A DNA stretch of 64,000 nucleotides from Rhynchospora pubera (lineage: Eukaryota > Streptophyta > Magnoliopsida > Poales > Cyperaceae). Positions 44,664 to 56,013 of this stretch are shown piece after piece (positions within the stretch are counted from its first letter, which is position 1; every line of letters starts with the position of its first letter). The notes beneath the pieces were generated by a model. That model was given only the letters and a program-made list of their open reading frames with translations. It was not told the origin of the DNA and did not search any database. Location: NCBI GenBank assembly GCA_028095005.1, contig CM051460.1, positions 154,189,461 to 154,253,460 of the forward strand, in the 5' to 3' direction. Position numbers and translations under genes: made by a program.

Positions 44664-46564
44664 TTAAAGACGCCGGACCCCTGGGTTTATGGGCGTTAAA
44701 ATCTTATGCGCGCGGGTGCGACCCGAGTCGGTTGCCCCTTGACCTTTCCCGGGAAGCGGGGTGACGCTCGTTCGATGGGCATGGAGCGTTAAGAGACATC
44801 TGGTACCTGACCAAGACGTTCAATAGACGGAGTGGCTTCCGTTAAAAGTGACATTTGGCGATGTTCAAAGTGACGAATCGGTTTGCTCCCGAAACGTTGA
44901 AGTGACATTTGGCAATGTTTGGTTTCTTTTCCTTGGGGTGATACTCGGTTTCCAGCCAAGATATCAAATAAACGGTTCTCTTGTCACTTGAAGCGTTGCG
45001 TTGATACATGGTTTCCAGTCATGATATCAAGTAGACGATCCAGTTGCCATTTGAAACGTTGAAGCGGTATCTAGTTTTCATCCAAGGTATCAGGGAAACG
45101 ATTCGACTGCTACTCGAACCGTTAAGACATCTGGTTGCCAATCAGACGTTAAGTGACGTTCCGATCTCCATCCGAAGTACTGAGGTGATATCTGGTAGCC
45201 AGCCAGAATATCAAACAGATAATCCGATTGTTGTTCAGAGCGTTCAGGAGACATTTGGTTGCTATTCAGATATTGAGTAGACGGTTCAATCATCATTCGA
45301 GATACTGAGGTGATATCTGGTATCCAGCCAGGATAACCCGCAGATTATCCGATTGTTGCTTGAGGTGTCGACAGTGCATCTGGTCGCAAGTCAAATATCT
45401 AGGAATCGATTCAGCTGCCACCTGAACCGAAGACGCTTGGTTGCCAGCCAAGTGTTAAGTGCCAATTCGATTATCATCCGGAGTATTGAGGTGATACCTG
45501 GTATCCAGCCAAGGTACCAAACAATTGGTCCGATTGCTATTCGAATCGTTTAGGAATGACATCTGGGTGCCAGTCAGATGTTCCCTTCCGATTCGATCAT
45601 AATTGAGACTCTGAAGTGATATCTGGTAGCCAGCCAGCTTATCGGACAGATGACTCGATTATTCTTCGAAGCGTTGAAGTGACGTCCTCTCGCCAATCAG
45701 ATAAGTAACAATTCGATCTTCACTCAGAGTATTGAGGTGATACTTGGTAGCCAGCCGAGGTATCAAACAATAGTCTGACTATTATTCGAAATGTTGAAAG
45801 GAATCTGATTGCTAGTCGGCCGTTTAATGGACAGTTCAGCTGCCACCTGAAGTGTCCGAACTTCATCTGGATGCCAGTCAGATGTTAAAGTGACATTTGT
45901 TTACCAAACGGGTATTGAGCAGACGGTTCGATCCTCCTTAGAATATTCTGATGATACTTGGTAGCCAGCCGAGATATCATGCAGATAGTCCAAGTGTTAC
46001 TCGAAACCTCGCAAGGAACCCTGATTGCTATTCAAACGTTCAGCGGATAGTTCAGCTGCCACCTGAAATATCCTTGGTTTCAACAATTCGGCTCTCACCC
46101 GAAGCATTGAAACTATCCTTCGCCAGACCCTTGGGTTTGTGGGCGTCCAAAAATCTTATGCGCGCGGGTGCTACCTAAGTCAGCTGCCCCTTGGCTTCCC
46201 CAGGTGCGGGTGACAATTGGTTCTCGATCATAGGAGCGTACCTCTGACGCTCAGTCTCTGACCAATCGTTCAATGTGACGTAATGCTTGACATCTAGGCA
46301 AGACAAGTCACTCAAATGACGCTAAGCGTTCAAGTGACGTCCGGCTGCCGACCGGTACGTCATGAACAGTTGGTTCTCGATCATGGGAGTGTTCCTCTAA
46401 CACTCAGTCTCTGACCAGCTGTTGCAGCTTCGCTTGATTCCTGATCAAGCGTCAATGCGACATAATGCTTGGCATTTAGCCAAGGCAAGTCAATAGGGTG
46501 ACACTCGGCAATCTCTGCGAGCGTTCAGGTAATGTCCGGCTTCCGACCAGAACATTGTAGTTTC
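44664..46564 (-). repeat. Array of diverged hairpin-forming repeats in the 5' LTR leader part
   Basis: Second copy of the array at 24300-26200, offset by 20364 bp. In this copy the array should be transcribed as part of the 5' leader, ending about 770 bp before the primer binding site. The dyads keep pairing while changing bases (GATAT with ATATC, GATAC with GTATC). Confidence 0.7.
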
Positions 46565-49500
46565 CCTCCAGCACCGAAAGAGGTAAGTTTTGTTGTGTGA
46601 GATCTGGTTGTTGATTTAAAAGATAGACTAAGTCGACATTACTGAGCTGTTTGAAGCATAAGTAATGTGACTAAGGAACATGTTGAAGGTTTCTGAATGA
46701 GGATATTATTTGGGTAAGGATTATGGATCCATCTGATGTAGTGGTGTGATCTGGGATAAAGTCTTTAATATGAGGGAGTCGTTTACAGCAACAGTGTTGG
46801 CCTCGATATATCCTTGGCGGTTAGATTGCAAATACTCAAGTTAGGACCTCCTGCCTTCTTGAGAGAGCGGGTGCCTTAGATAACCGTAGACTCCTGAAAT
46901 AAAATATGATCTTTCCCCAAGGTACGGGTATGATGATGTGGAATTTGTCCATGGTGACAATATTTGCATATCTTTGATAGGATCATAATGCCGTGTGCCT
47001 GTGTCAGCGGTGTTGGCATATGTTATCTCCGGCGGGTAGATTGCATACACTCAAGATTGGACCTCCTGCCTTTCTCGAGAGAGCGGGTGCCTTTGATAAT
47101 CGTGGCTTTCATCGTCTCAGCAGGCTTGGGACAACATTGTGAGCTTTTCTCAGATTGCAAAGAGTTCTGCTTGTATGTGGTTGGATCCATATTCTTCGCC
47201 GATAATGTCTTGCGGTGTAATGTGCCTTCTCTTTGGGATTTTATCAATTTGCTTGAATATTGTTTTGGTCTTCATCTGATTTGCATATTATTTCGGGTCT
47301 CTTGATAGAGTCCCGTGACATCGTGGTAGATCTCACTATCCATCATTTTGAGGCTAGCGAATCTCAATTTAACCAGATCATTGAGCTTGATATTTCACCA
47401 GTACTCTTGTTTGTGAGCAACAGTACTTAGTGTCTCCATTTTGATCCATGCCCGTCGTGACGATGACCGTCTGGTGGTTTTGGTCACTTGGGGTTATGAT
47501 GAACTTTATCTAGAGTCGTAAACGGAACACTAGACTCGGTCATGCTAGTATTCCGTTATGACTTTCTTAATTTTGTAATATTATCCATGCCTTCAGTGAT
47601 TTGATCATGAGTCTTTGAGCCTTTGCCGGAACGGCTTTTCTCCATAGTATCCAGGAGAGAATAATGGTAGGAATATATTTAGTAGGGTTTTTAATGGTGA
47701 TGATTAGCCAAATAGATTCCTTTTATTTTTCTGAACTTTCCGGATTTTTCCTCATATTTTTCTGAACCTCCTGTGATTTTTCATGAATTTTTAAAGGTTG
47801 CTGGACTTTTTAAATAAATATAAGGCTGAGGTGACAATTTGTGACTGGCCAGAGCTTGAAATATGGATTTAAAAATATTCTATTTGGATCTTGGTTGTGG
47901 TTTTGGCATGACTGTATTCTCCATATTTTTCTGGATCCGTAGAAATTTGATTTAGATTTTTCTGAGTTACGGTTGAATTTCTACGAATTTTTAAAGTCTC
48001 CAGCAATAAGATGGTGCCACCTCAGCAGGGAAGCCATGTGGCAGCGCGTGATTGATCCACGCCAGCAGAGAGGAAATAAAAAAATCAACGGCAACATCAG
48101 CTATGTGGGGAGCACGTGGCTCCTTCTGATTGGTTGTCTGTGGGTTATTACACTGTGTTGACTCGCCACACACGGAAAATGCCACAAAATATCATAGGAT
48201 TTGGGACGGTTTTTATTGAATCTGTTTTGTTTCTCCTATACAACCAGTGTTTCATGTAAACGCTGATCCTTCCGCATGTGGGTCCTGTTGTCAGTGGTAC
48301 GGTGTTAGCCGTTATGTGTTGAGCCATGTCCACATAGGTCAGGTAAATGAGTCCCTTCTTCTCTCCTTTCTTCTTTTTCCTTCTGTCGAACCATCGATGG
48401 AGAAACCGCCATGGATTCGCCTCCAAGCTTTTTGCCACACCATCAGATACCCAAGAGGCGCCGCCTGTCGTCGTGTGACCTTCCTGAAGTGGTATGTTCC
48501 ATCCATCAGTCGCGAGGACCACTGCTTTGCCGTATTCTCTTCTAGGGTTTCAAAGGAGAGGCTGACGGGGTTATGGGTCTCTGGTGGTATTCGTGTCAAA
48601 TTGGCTCACCTGAGAGCGTAGTGAGAGACCCATGAAGCTCGGTGTATCTTCAATTTTGTTGCCGAGGTCCTCCGGCATGGTGTTTCATCCTCTCCTGGAC
48701 ATGCCATGACGGTGAGTCGGTTGATATCATCAGCTGGCCATGGTGTGAAATAGGTGAGGCGTCTGTGAGGTTCATGATAGGTGCAGGAAGGTGTTTGCAT
48801 CGTCAATTCGACTGCCGAGTGCCTCCATCCAAAAGTTTCCTTTCTGGTGGTTCTGGCCATGGTGATTGCATTGATGGTTGCCTTTCCCTATATTGGTGCG
48901 AGTTTATGTTGATGCAGAGAGCTCAAGGGTTGACATATGAGGATGTTGGCATTCCTTTGGGTGTGTATGAGCCTTTAATTACATCATGGGGACTATGGCA
49001 GTATTGGGGGTCCTCCTGAACTTGAGTCTAACCATGATGGTTGTGCTGACACCACTTGGTATTGATTCGAGATCGGATGGAGATGAGAGAGTGACAGCAT
49101 TTATCTGAGAGATAACAAGCCATCAAATTAACACAATGGAACCTTCACTGCACAGCTCTTCCTTGGTATGATTGAGGTTGAACTGATGATGACTGCCCCC
49201 TTCATGGGTTACCATATGTTGGTATGAGGTGATGTTCAGAGCTCGATGAACTTCAATACCTGCTGTCCTTTAAAACCTGCTGTCCATTTTTGACCTGCTG
49301 TCCTCGTTGTTTATACTTGTTGTCCACTTTTTTTTTATTTTTGTTTTGTATATAATAATTTGCTTAATGTTAAAGGTGTAAACTCAAGTTACAAACACAG
49401 CCTACTTTGGCTCCATTCCTCACTGTGTTTCTTATATATAATGCAAGTGTGATCTTAACCTACATGAATGTAGAATGTAAAGACATGATGTAAAGAGAAT

Positions 49501-49951
49501 AAGTTATTTTAGTTTTTCCCTACATTATTTGCTAAATGCCCTTGTTACCTGAATGCATTTATGTACATATTTACATAAACATTTTTAGTCAATCCCTTAC
49601 ATTTCTACTATGTGTGTGCTAAACCAGAAAAGAAAGTAAGAAGGGTGTTACAAAGAGGAAGGAAAAAAAAAACTTTTCTTACTTCACCAAACAGATTACA
49701 AGGATGTAGATTAGATAGCTCCTACTATTGCTGAAAAATACAAAGCTATTACTTCTACTAATTCACTCTTTTTTTTTTTTTTTTTTTATGAAGTAGCTAT
49801 CCTAACTTAACAATATTCTCTTCCTCTTCTTCTCACAGAATGTATACAAAGTAATATAGCCTAGTGATGTATGCTTGATTGATGTGTCTCTCGTGTGTTT
49901 ATGATGTGTGTGTCTGGTCTCTCTCCCTTTGCATGGCTTCTGAGATGCTCC

Positions 49952-49958
49952 TTTTATA
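49952..49958 (-). promoter_or_regulatory. Probable TATA box of the retrotransposon promoter
   Basis: The minus strand reads CTCTCCTATAAAAGGAGCATC. A GC-flanked TATAAAA about 1.7 kb into the LTR fits a U3/R boundary with transcription starting roughly 25-30 bases further on, near 49925. It is the best TATA match I noticed in the LTR, not an exhaustive search. Confidence 0.6.
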
Positions 49959-51638
49959 GGAGAGGCAAGCAAGCACTGTTGATGGCACCAATCATCTAAA
50001 TTTTGAGGGAGCTGGACAATTTTACCCCTGCCAGTGAGTTTGGCAGAAACTTTTGACCTTAGCAACCTTCTTTGGTTTGGGGCAATTGATATTTGTTCCA
50101 TCATTTTCTTTACTGGGTCTCTCTCTTCTTCTTTCCCCTTTTTTTTTATGTAAGGCATGATTTGAATTATTCCCATTTCAGGTTCAAGGGCTTCTTTGCC
50201 ACAGCCTTATTACATTTTAAAGAATTGAGAGGTGTTACAAGGTGCTTTAATTATTTTCAGGATAATAACAGCTCTCTATGCCAATCTTTAACTTATTCTT
50301 GTTGTATAAACAGTATAGCTTGTAAGCTCCTCATTTTCTTCACTTTATTGAACGTTTGACCTCCATATCATGAAACTGAGGCATCATCTTTATGGGTCCC
50401 TGAGATATAAGAATTATGATGCTTTTTATGGTCTTGAACTAGCTTATCATCAATAATTGTTGTTGCTGCTCGAGAATGGATTCTGAACTTAATTTGAACT
50501 CAACAAACTGAGTGCTTAACCATGGTATTTCTCGATTTCAAAATCCAATTCGCTGTTTCTTCAAATTGACTCTTTGAATGTCATCAAAATCCCTTCCTGG
50601 TGACTGCCTAACCATGGAATTGGATTAATTGAGTTTCATTCCCATCAATTTAGCCATTCTTGATTTTCTGAGCCATATGCAATTGAATCATCTTCACTTC
50701 GAATTCACTGGAGAGGAGAGAATTGGTCTCATCTATTGGCGCTAGGATTCCTCTCTCTTGCAATTGAATGCTGTCATGATGACATGGTGGAAGGATTATG
50801 CGAGCAGAGCTTGTCTGGCTTTGTGTCTCAGCAGGCGACAAGGTGAGATAGTACGTTTCTGTGCACAGCGCGAGAGGGAGAGGGGAGCGAGATTCCATTC
50901 CCTGCCATCATTACTTGGCTTCGTTTGTCAACAGGCGTGCGAGAGGGGAGCCCATCTCCTGCGTCATGGCGTTCGTCAGAAGCCTTCCTGCGTCATGGCG
51001 TTCGTCAGAGATAGAAGTAATTATCGGAAGGGACGAGAGAGGGAGACGAGATGATGCGCTGGGCCAAGAGGAACTGTGGGCTGCCCTCTTCTTTCTCTTT
51101 TTTTTTTTATTTTGATCAAAATGGGCCTTTAGCTTCCTCCCTCTTTTTGTTAATTGCAAATGGGCCGCCCTCTTTTTGTTAATTGCAAATGGGCCGATGT
51201 GTTTCAGCAAAGAAAAGTTGCTTTGTTTAATCCATGTTGCACGAATCTTGATGCGATGTTTTCATCCCTTTTCCTTGCCACAATCTGATGTATAGTCGTA
51301 TATTTCATGTATGCATACATGAAGTTATACTACTATATTTTTTATTTGTACCTCGAGGTGTAATTTGTGCTCTTTATGCTGATTTATCATGATTTCCTTT
51401 TTCATATTAATATTAGCACCAATATAGTTATTGAAATCTGAACCGCTTGGTTTGGTGTGGCATGGAGATTTTTAATGGTCATACCCGTGAATATATCCTC
51501 CCGTCTTATTCGGGATAATATGTAGGCTAGTCTGAAAAATTTATTTATCAATCATGAACCCCATTCGATTGCTTATAGTAGCCTTAAAAATTCTTGTACC
51601 GTTGTCCGGTAACTATGACGATATTTTAGGGTTCAACA

Positions 51639-51643
51639 ATTCC
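51639..51643. repeat. Target site duplication of the LTR retrotransposon (right copy)
   Basis: attcc directly after the right LTR, matching 23526-23530. Confidence 0.95.
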
Positions 51644-52854
51644 ACTTTGCAATATCTAAATAGTCAATATATATCTAAATAGATGAACAACTCAACATAA
51701 TTTTGATCCACAAAATAGTGAACCTAATTTTAAAAATTTAAAAGTTAAAAAAAAATCAATATAAAAATTATATTAAGTTTAATCCGACCAAATATTTGAA
51801 CGCCAAAAAATGCAATGCAAATATATTGCACGAAAGACCCTACACAACATGTCAATATGTTAAGATGGCAAGCCAATTGCACTATAACAAACGATTTAGC
51901 TTTTAACTTTTTATCAAGTAAATGATCATTCCAAAAAAACTCTTTACAGTAATTTGTACTTCTAATGATATTTTGATTTTCGCAAAATAAGGAGATGTGT
52001 TTTATAAATAAATAAAATAATCGTACTCGTCTTGAGTCATCCCCACTAGAAAAATTATTGAACCACTTGCAATGCCTCATTTATTAGTTAAGGGTCAAAG
52101 AAGCCGCGTGTAAAACGAAACATTTTCTCGAGTGCGTTGCATTCCATTTGTTTCATTTTCCAAAAGAACAAAATATATTACAATTACTTTCACTGACATA
52201 TATACGCATATAGCAATAACCTTTATTTCATGGCGTAGAGCGCTAATATATAATTTATTGTACCAGTCACGTGCTTAATTTATATTCCAATTTGAACGCT
52301 AAGAGATGATTTCGCATGAAAACTTACTATTCGCATTAACTTTTGCATTAAAATTTCAGCATCAAATTAGCTCGTTTTGCGGAAATTGTTTCTGTTTGTA
52401 TATCTCCTAGCAATTTTGTAAGTAGAACTTACAAATAAGGTTGTCAACAAATCGACCATTAAACAAACTGATCATTTTTTTTCGAAACCTTGTCAGAGTC
52501 AGAAACAGACTGATCACTATTACTCTAATAATTTATTTTCAATTTAAATTTAGTGATGTCGAACTCGAGCTAGTATTAGTTTGGAGATGGTCACAACTAC
52601 GAGTTTTTTTAATAGTTATCTATGAATTGAATCGAGAATCATTTTTAACACAAGATGCTGGGTAATTTATTGTTATACAACAAAATACAGAAGGACATGG
52701 ATTCGTGTTTTATTCTCTCTTTACTTTCTGAAGTTAGTAACTCACTAGCTAGTAAAATTAAGTTGCTTTTCTCCCTGTCTTCTTTCCTACATCTCCATTC
52801 ACCTCATTTTTAAAATCAGAAAGTATATTTTAATTGGTATTCGTCATTCACTCA
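51644..52854. other. AT-rich spacer, no gene seen
   Basis: Host DNA that continued directly from 23525 before the retrotransposon insertion. The 111-codon minus-strand frame at 51745-52080 has no recognisable domain and AT-rich composition. Confidence 0.4.
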
Positions 52855-52955
52855 GAGTGTGTTTGGATGAGCCATGAATAAAGAATAAAAATAAGAAATT
52901 TCGGTATGCGTGCTTGTTCAAATTTCTTATTCTTATACCATAGTTTTGTTAGTAT

Positions 52956-53103
52956 GGCTCCGTTTGGATGGGTGTAAGAATAAGGGAATAGTTTCTTCCT
53001 ACTCTCAAATTTATTATAAACAATCCAAACTCTTCATAAAGCTACACACTTCCCAATACTTATTTCCTTATTCCTCTTATTCCCACACCATCCAAACGGA
53101 GTC
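52956..53103. mobile_element. Tourist-like MITE
   Basis: The ends are inverted repeats GGCTCCGTTTGGATGG and CCATCCAAACGGAGTC. Inside, taagaataaggg pairs with cttattcct. No clear TTA/TAA duplication is visible, perhaps because the right end abuts the next MITE at 53104. Confidence 0.65.
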
Positions 53104-53228
53104 GGGTGTGTTTGGATGAACCTTGAATAAGGAATAAGAATAAGAAATTTCGGTATGCGTGCTTATTCTTATTCTTGTGTAACCCAAACAACACAAGAAT
53201 AAGGAATTTGGGCCCTTATTCTTATACT

Positions 53229-53545
53229 TAGGGGTGTCAACGGCTGCCGTTTCAACGTTATGTCGTTCCGTATAAACAAAACGGAACGGTTAACGGCATA
53301 GGTTTTTGTTTCGTTTCAGTAATAGAACGGCAAACGAAATATCAAACTCTATTGTTTCAACTGTTTCAGCCTCATTTCAAACTGTTTTATGTGTTATTTG
53401 TGAAATGGAACGGTTAACGAAACGGAATTTTGTGTCGTTTCATTAACAAAACGGTTAATGAAATGGGTTGGTGTTTCGTTTCATTATACGAAACGAAAAC
53501 GATTTGGGCCAATTTCGTATCATTGGGCCACGTTTGACAGGCCCA
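53229..53545. mobile_element. hAT-like short element inside the MITE cluster
   Basis: It starts TAGGGGTGTCAACG and ends CGTTTGACAGGCCCA, like the element at 22160, and has the same interior of aacggaacgg, cggcaaacg and cgtttcatt motifs. The flanks cttatact and caacacgt do not match, so the target duplication is lost or the element was rearranged. Confidence 0.7.
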
Positions 53546-53687
53546 CAACACGTATATCGAAATTCCTTATTCATGGCTCATACAAACACCCAATTAAGAA
53601 TAAGGCCCAAATTTCTTATTCTTGTATTGTTTGGGTTGCACAAGAATAAGAATAAGCACGCATATCAAAATTTCTTATTCTTATTCC

Positions 53688-54939
53688 CAGTGGCGAAGCC
53701 AGCGCAGGGGCCATGGAGGGCCTGGCCCACGCATGATTTTGAAATTTTTTTTACCGACTGTTAAAAAAATGCTTAGTATATAGGATTTTTTAATTTGGAC
53801 CCCAACAAAAATAAAGTCCAACCCTCACCATATGGGATTTTTTTACTCCGTTAGTGTAAATGTTGAAATCAAAAAAATTACTTTGTACCTTGTAGGAAGG
53901 GCATTTACAATTTACAAGTTAGTTTCATTAGCTAGATGCAAGGTAGTGAATAGTAACCAGCGAGAAATCTACATATTTCACTTATGTTTTTACTTGCATG
54001 CCGTAAAATCTATTCCTATTCTTCTTGTCATCTGTTACAACCCTCTCTGACTCTCAATCGGAAAAAGGAAAGTTCACCCATAATTCTGCTCAAATTTAGT
54101 GACCTCCAAGGCTCCGCCGTATATATAATCTATTAGTTAGGTAATTTTAGTTTTTTGCTGTAATCTTTCTAGTACCGTTTCACATATCATTTGAGAGCAT
54201 TTTATTTTAGGTTTCAGGGATGAGGTACTAAGTTATGTAGTCTGATCTTAAATTCTTAAAATTTAATAGACCGTTGTTGAGAAATAAAATCTAACTTTGG
54301 TCTTTGGAAGCAGTTATTAGAGTTGTACTTATGGCCTTATGCGTTATGTACTTATGTGATTCATCTCATGGTTGAATTTTGAATTTTCTAATTTTAATCA
54401 ATTTACACAACTAGTATTTATTAATATGAAATTGCTAATGTCAATTTACACAACTAGTATCTATTAATATGGAATTACTCATGATTATATAATTGTTTAT
54501 ATTGAGAAGAAAATTGCTAAGATATTTACTTTTGATGAGATTATAGATTTGTATGATTTTATAGATTCTCGTAGGGCTAAAGTAAAATTAACAGAGGCGT
54601 AACTTTATAGATAATGTAGTATAAATATGATGTATCTTTTGTTGAACTATGATTTTATTAGAATTATGATGTAATAGAAATATATAATTTTTGGATGTAA
54701 TAGAAATCAGATGTAAATTTTTGAGACAAGAAATTGAATCAGTTATTAAGGACTATATTTCAATACTCAGAAGTTATATTTTTCTTATGGCTTCCATTGT
54801 TACATCTTGTATGACACAAAAAGTGACATTTTTAAAAAAATTTTGACGTATACAATCATATTTAAATTTGATTGGTCGACCGAGCAACTCGAAGTTTGAC
54901 CTCGGCCTCCCTTGCCATTAAATCGTGGCTTCGCCCCTG
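53688..54939. mobile_element. Non-autonomous hAT element, 1252 bp, perfect 8-bp target duplication
   Basis: Ends are CAGTGGCGAAGCCA and TGGCTTCGCCCCTG, inverted with one or two mismatches. The 8-bp repeat cttattcc flanks it at 53680-53687 and 54940-54947. It sits inside the arm of a MITE and so inserted after it. The interior is AT-rich with a direct repeat of about 44 bp (caatttacacaactagtat) at about 54400-54480. The open frame at 53832-54050 shows no transposase motif. Confidence 0.92.
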
Positions 54940-54959
54940 CTTATTCCTTATTCAAGACT

Positions 54960-55550
54960 CATTATAAATTTTTTTCGAGTTAAATATAAATCATGCATTA
55001 ATTTGAATATACTTTCTCCTTTCTTTTCGCCGTAGAATATGCTTTCTGACGAATGGGCTGATGGATTTATATAAAATTTGCAATATACTTTAATTTCTTG
55101 ATATCTTCAGAAGATCTCTTTAAATTATACGTAACAATTAAGGCCGTGGATCTCTCAGATTTATGCCAACGAGGCAGCGATAGAGGCTCATCTACCCGTC
55201 CATCTCCACCAGTCTCTTTCCGACTTGTCATCACATCTTCACCACCTATTGATCACACTGGTGCGTTGGGATATACTCTGTCATGTGGCCCCCTTTGAAG
55301 CTGTCGGCGGCTGTACAAGGAACATAGTTGGATGTATCTTTTTGAGTAGAGACATCTCAAAATATACTCTGCAAGTGGGGAAAAAGTAATGTCATACTCT
55401 GCAAGTTTTGGAAAAAAAAAAATGTTCCAAAACATGCAATGGAATGTTTTGAGAATCAGACCGACCGTCGAAATGATAGAGAGATCCGTTCGATGGTTTG
55501 ACCGATTTAATCGGTTTAGTCAGAAAAACCGGGTTATGCGATTAGTCAAA
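54960..55550. other. Spacer, no gene supported
   Basis: A short GC-richer patch (55140-55310) has small open frames on both strands but no domain. Nothing else is recognisable. Confidence 0.35.
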
Positions 55551-55555
55551 AATAA

Positions 55556-55895
55556 TTCAGGATTAATTATTTGAAATAAAAAAATATTATTTCTACACGA
55601 TCAAAAATAATTTTTTTGGAGATTTAAAGTGTTATTTTTAAGTGGTTCAACATCTAAAAAAAATATTCCTAGGATGTTTGAATCATTTTTTAATCCGAAT
55701 TAAAATATAATCTTAATTACTTCTTAATCCTTATTAAAAAGATGATCCAAATACACTAGAAAAAGAAATTTATTCTAGATGTTAAACCACTTAAATATAG
55801 CATTTTAGATCCAAAAAATTTATTCTTGATCGTTTAGAAATAAATTTTTTTACTCCAAATAACTAATTCTAGTTTTATTCATCCGAACGCACCTT
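55556..55895. mobile_element. Foldback MITE, left end damaged
   Basis: The arms pair over more than 100 bp: aattatttgaaataaaaaaa, ctacacgatcaaaaataatt and aagtggttcaacatct in the left arm match agatgttaaaccactt, aatttattcttgatcgttta and tttactccaaataact in the right arm. The right end (catccgaacgcacc) has the shape common in plant MITEs; the left counterpart is missing. No coding capacity. Confidence 0.65.
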
Positions 55896-56013
55896 AGATT
55901 ATTCAAAAAATATAATCAGTCTTTTTTAAGAATTTCTCAGTTTGACAAAAAAACATAACTGCCTAATATAATAGCCGAAATGAGCAACAACTAGTCCATT
56001 TTGCAATCTGTAC

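Larger units (their letters stand above)
23531..51638 (-). mobile_element. Complete 28.1-kb Ty3/gypsy Tat-type LTR retrotransposon
   Basis: Two direct repeats of 7742 bp (23531-31272 and 43897-51638) bound an internal region with one long minus-strand gag-pol ORF. On the minus strand the LTR starts TGTTGAACC and ends GCGAGACA, the usual TG...CA form. A perfect 5-bp target duplication, a primer binding site at 43874-43891 and a purine tract at 31273-31285 are present, so all structural parts are in place. The second RNase H domain between the first RNase H and the integrase is the known mark of the Tat group of plant Ty3/gypsy elements, which includes Ogre- and Retand-like elements. LTR length and total size are far above most plant gypsy elements. 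By eye the LTRs differ at only three substitutions and four 1-2 bp indels, so insertion is recent. No stop or frameshift breaks the ORF, and the element may be autonomous. Confidence 0.95.
43897..51638 (-). repeat. 5' LTR of the retrotransposon (7742 bp)
   Basis: Near-identical partner of 23531-31272, located upstream of gag-pol in the minus orientation. By position it contains the U3 promoter (from 51638 to about 49925) and a remarkably long R-U5 part (about 6 kb) ending at the primer binding site. The open frames inside it have no known domain. Confidence 0.95.
52855..53687. mobile_element. Cluster of overlapping MITEs with GTGTGTTTGGAT-type ends
   Basis: A left end gtgtgtttggatgagccatg near 52857 pairs with catggctcatacaaacaccc ending at 53592. 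A second left end gggtgtgtttggatgaacct at 53104 pairs with the arm at 53593-53687, whose outer end continues at 54948 beyond the hAT element (ttattcaagactca). Repeated aagaataagaa and cttattcttatt arms occur between them. The simplest reading is two related MITEs, one inserted in or recombined with the other, later hit by other elements. Family relatives lie at 15926 and 60140. Confidence 0.65.
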
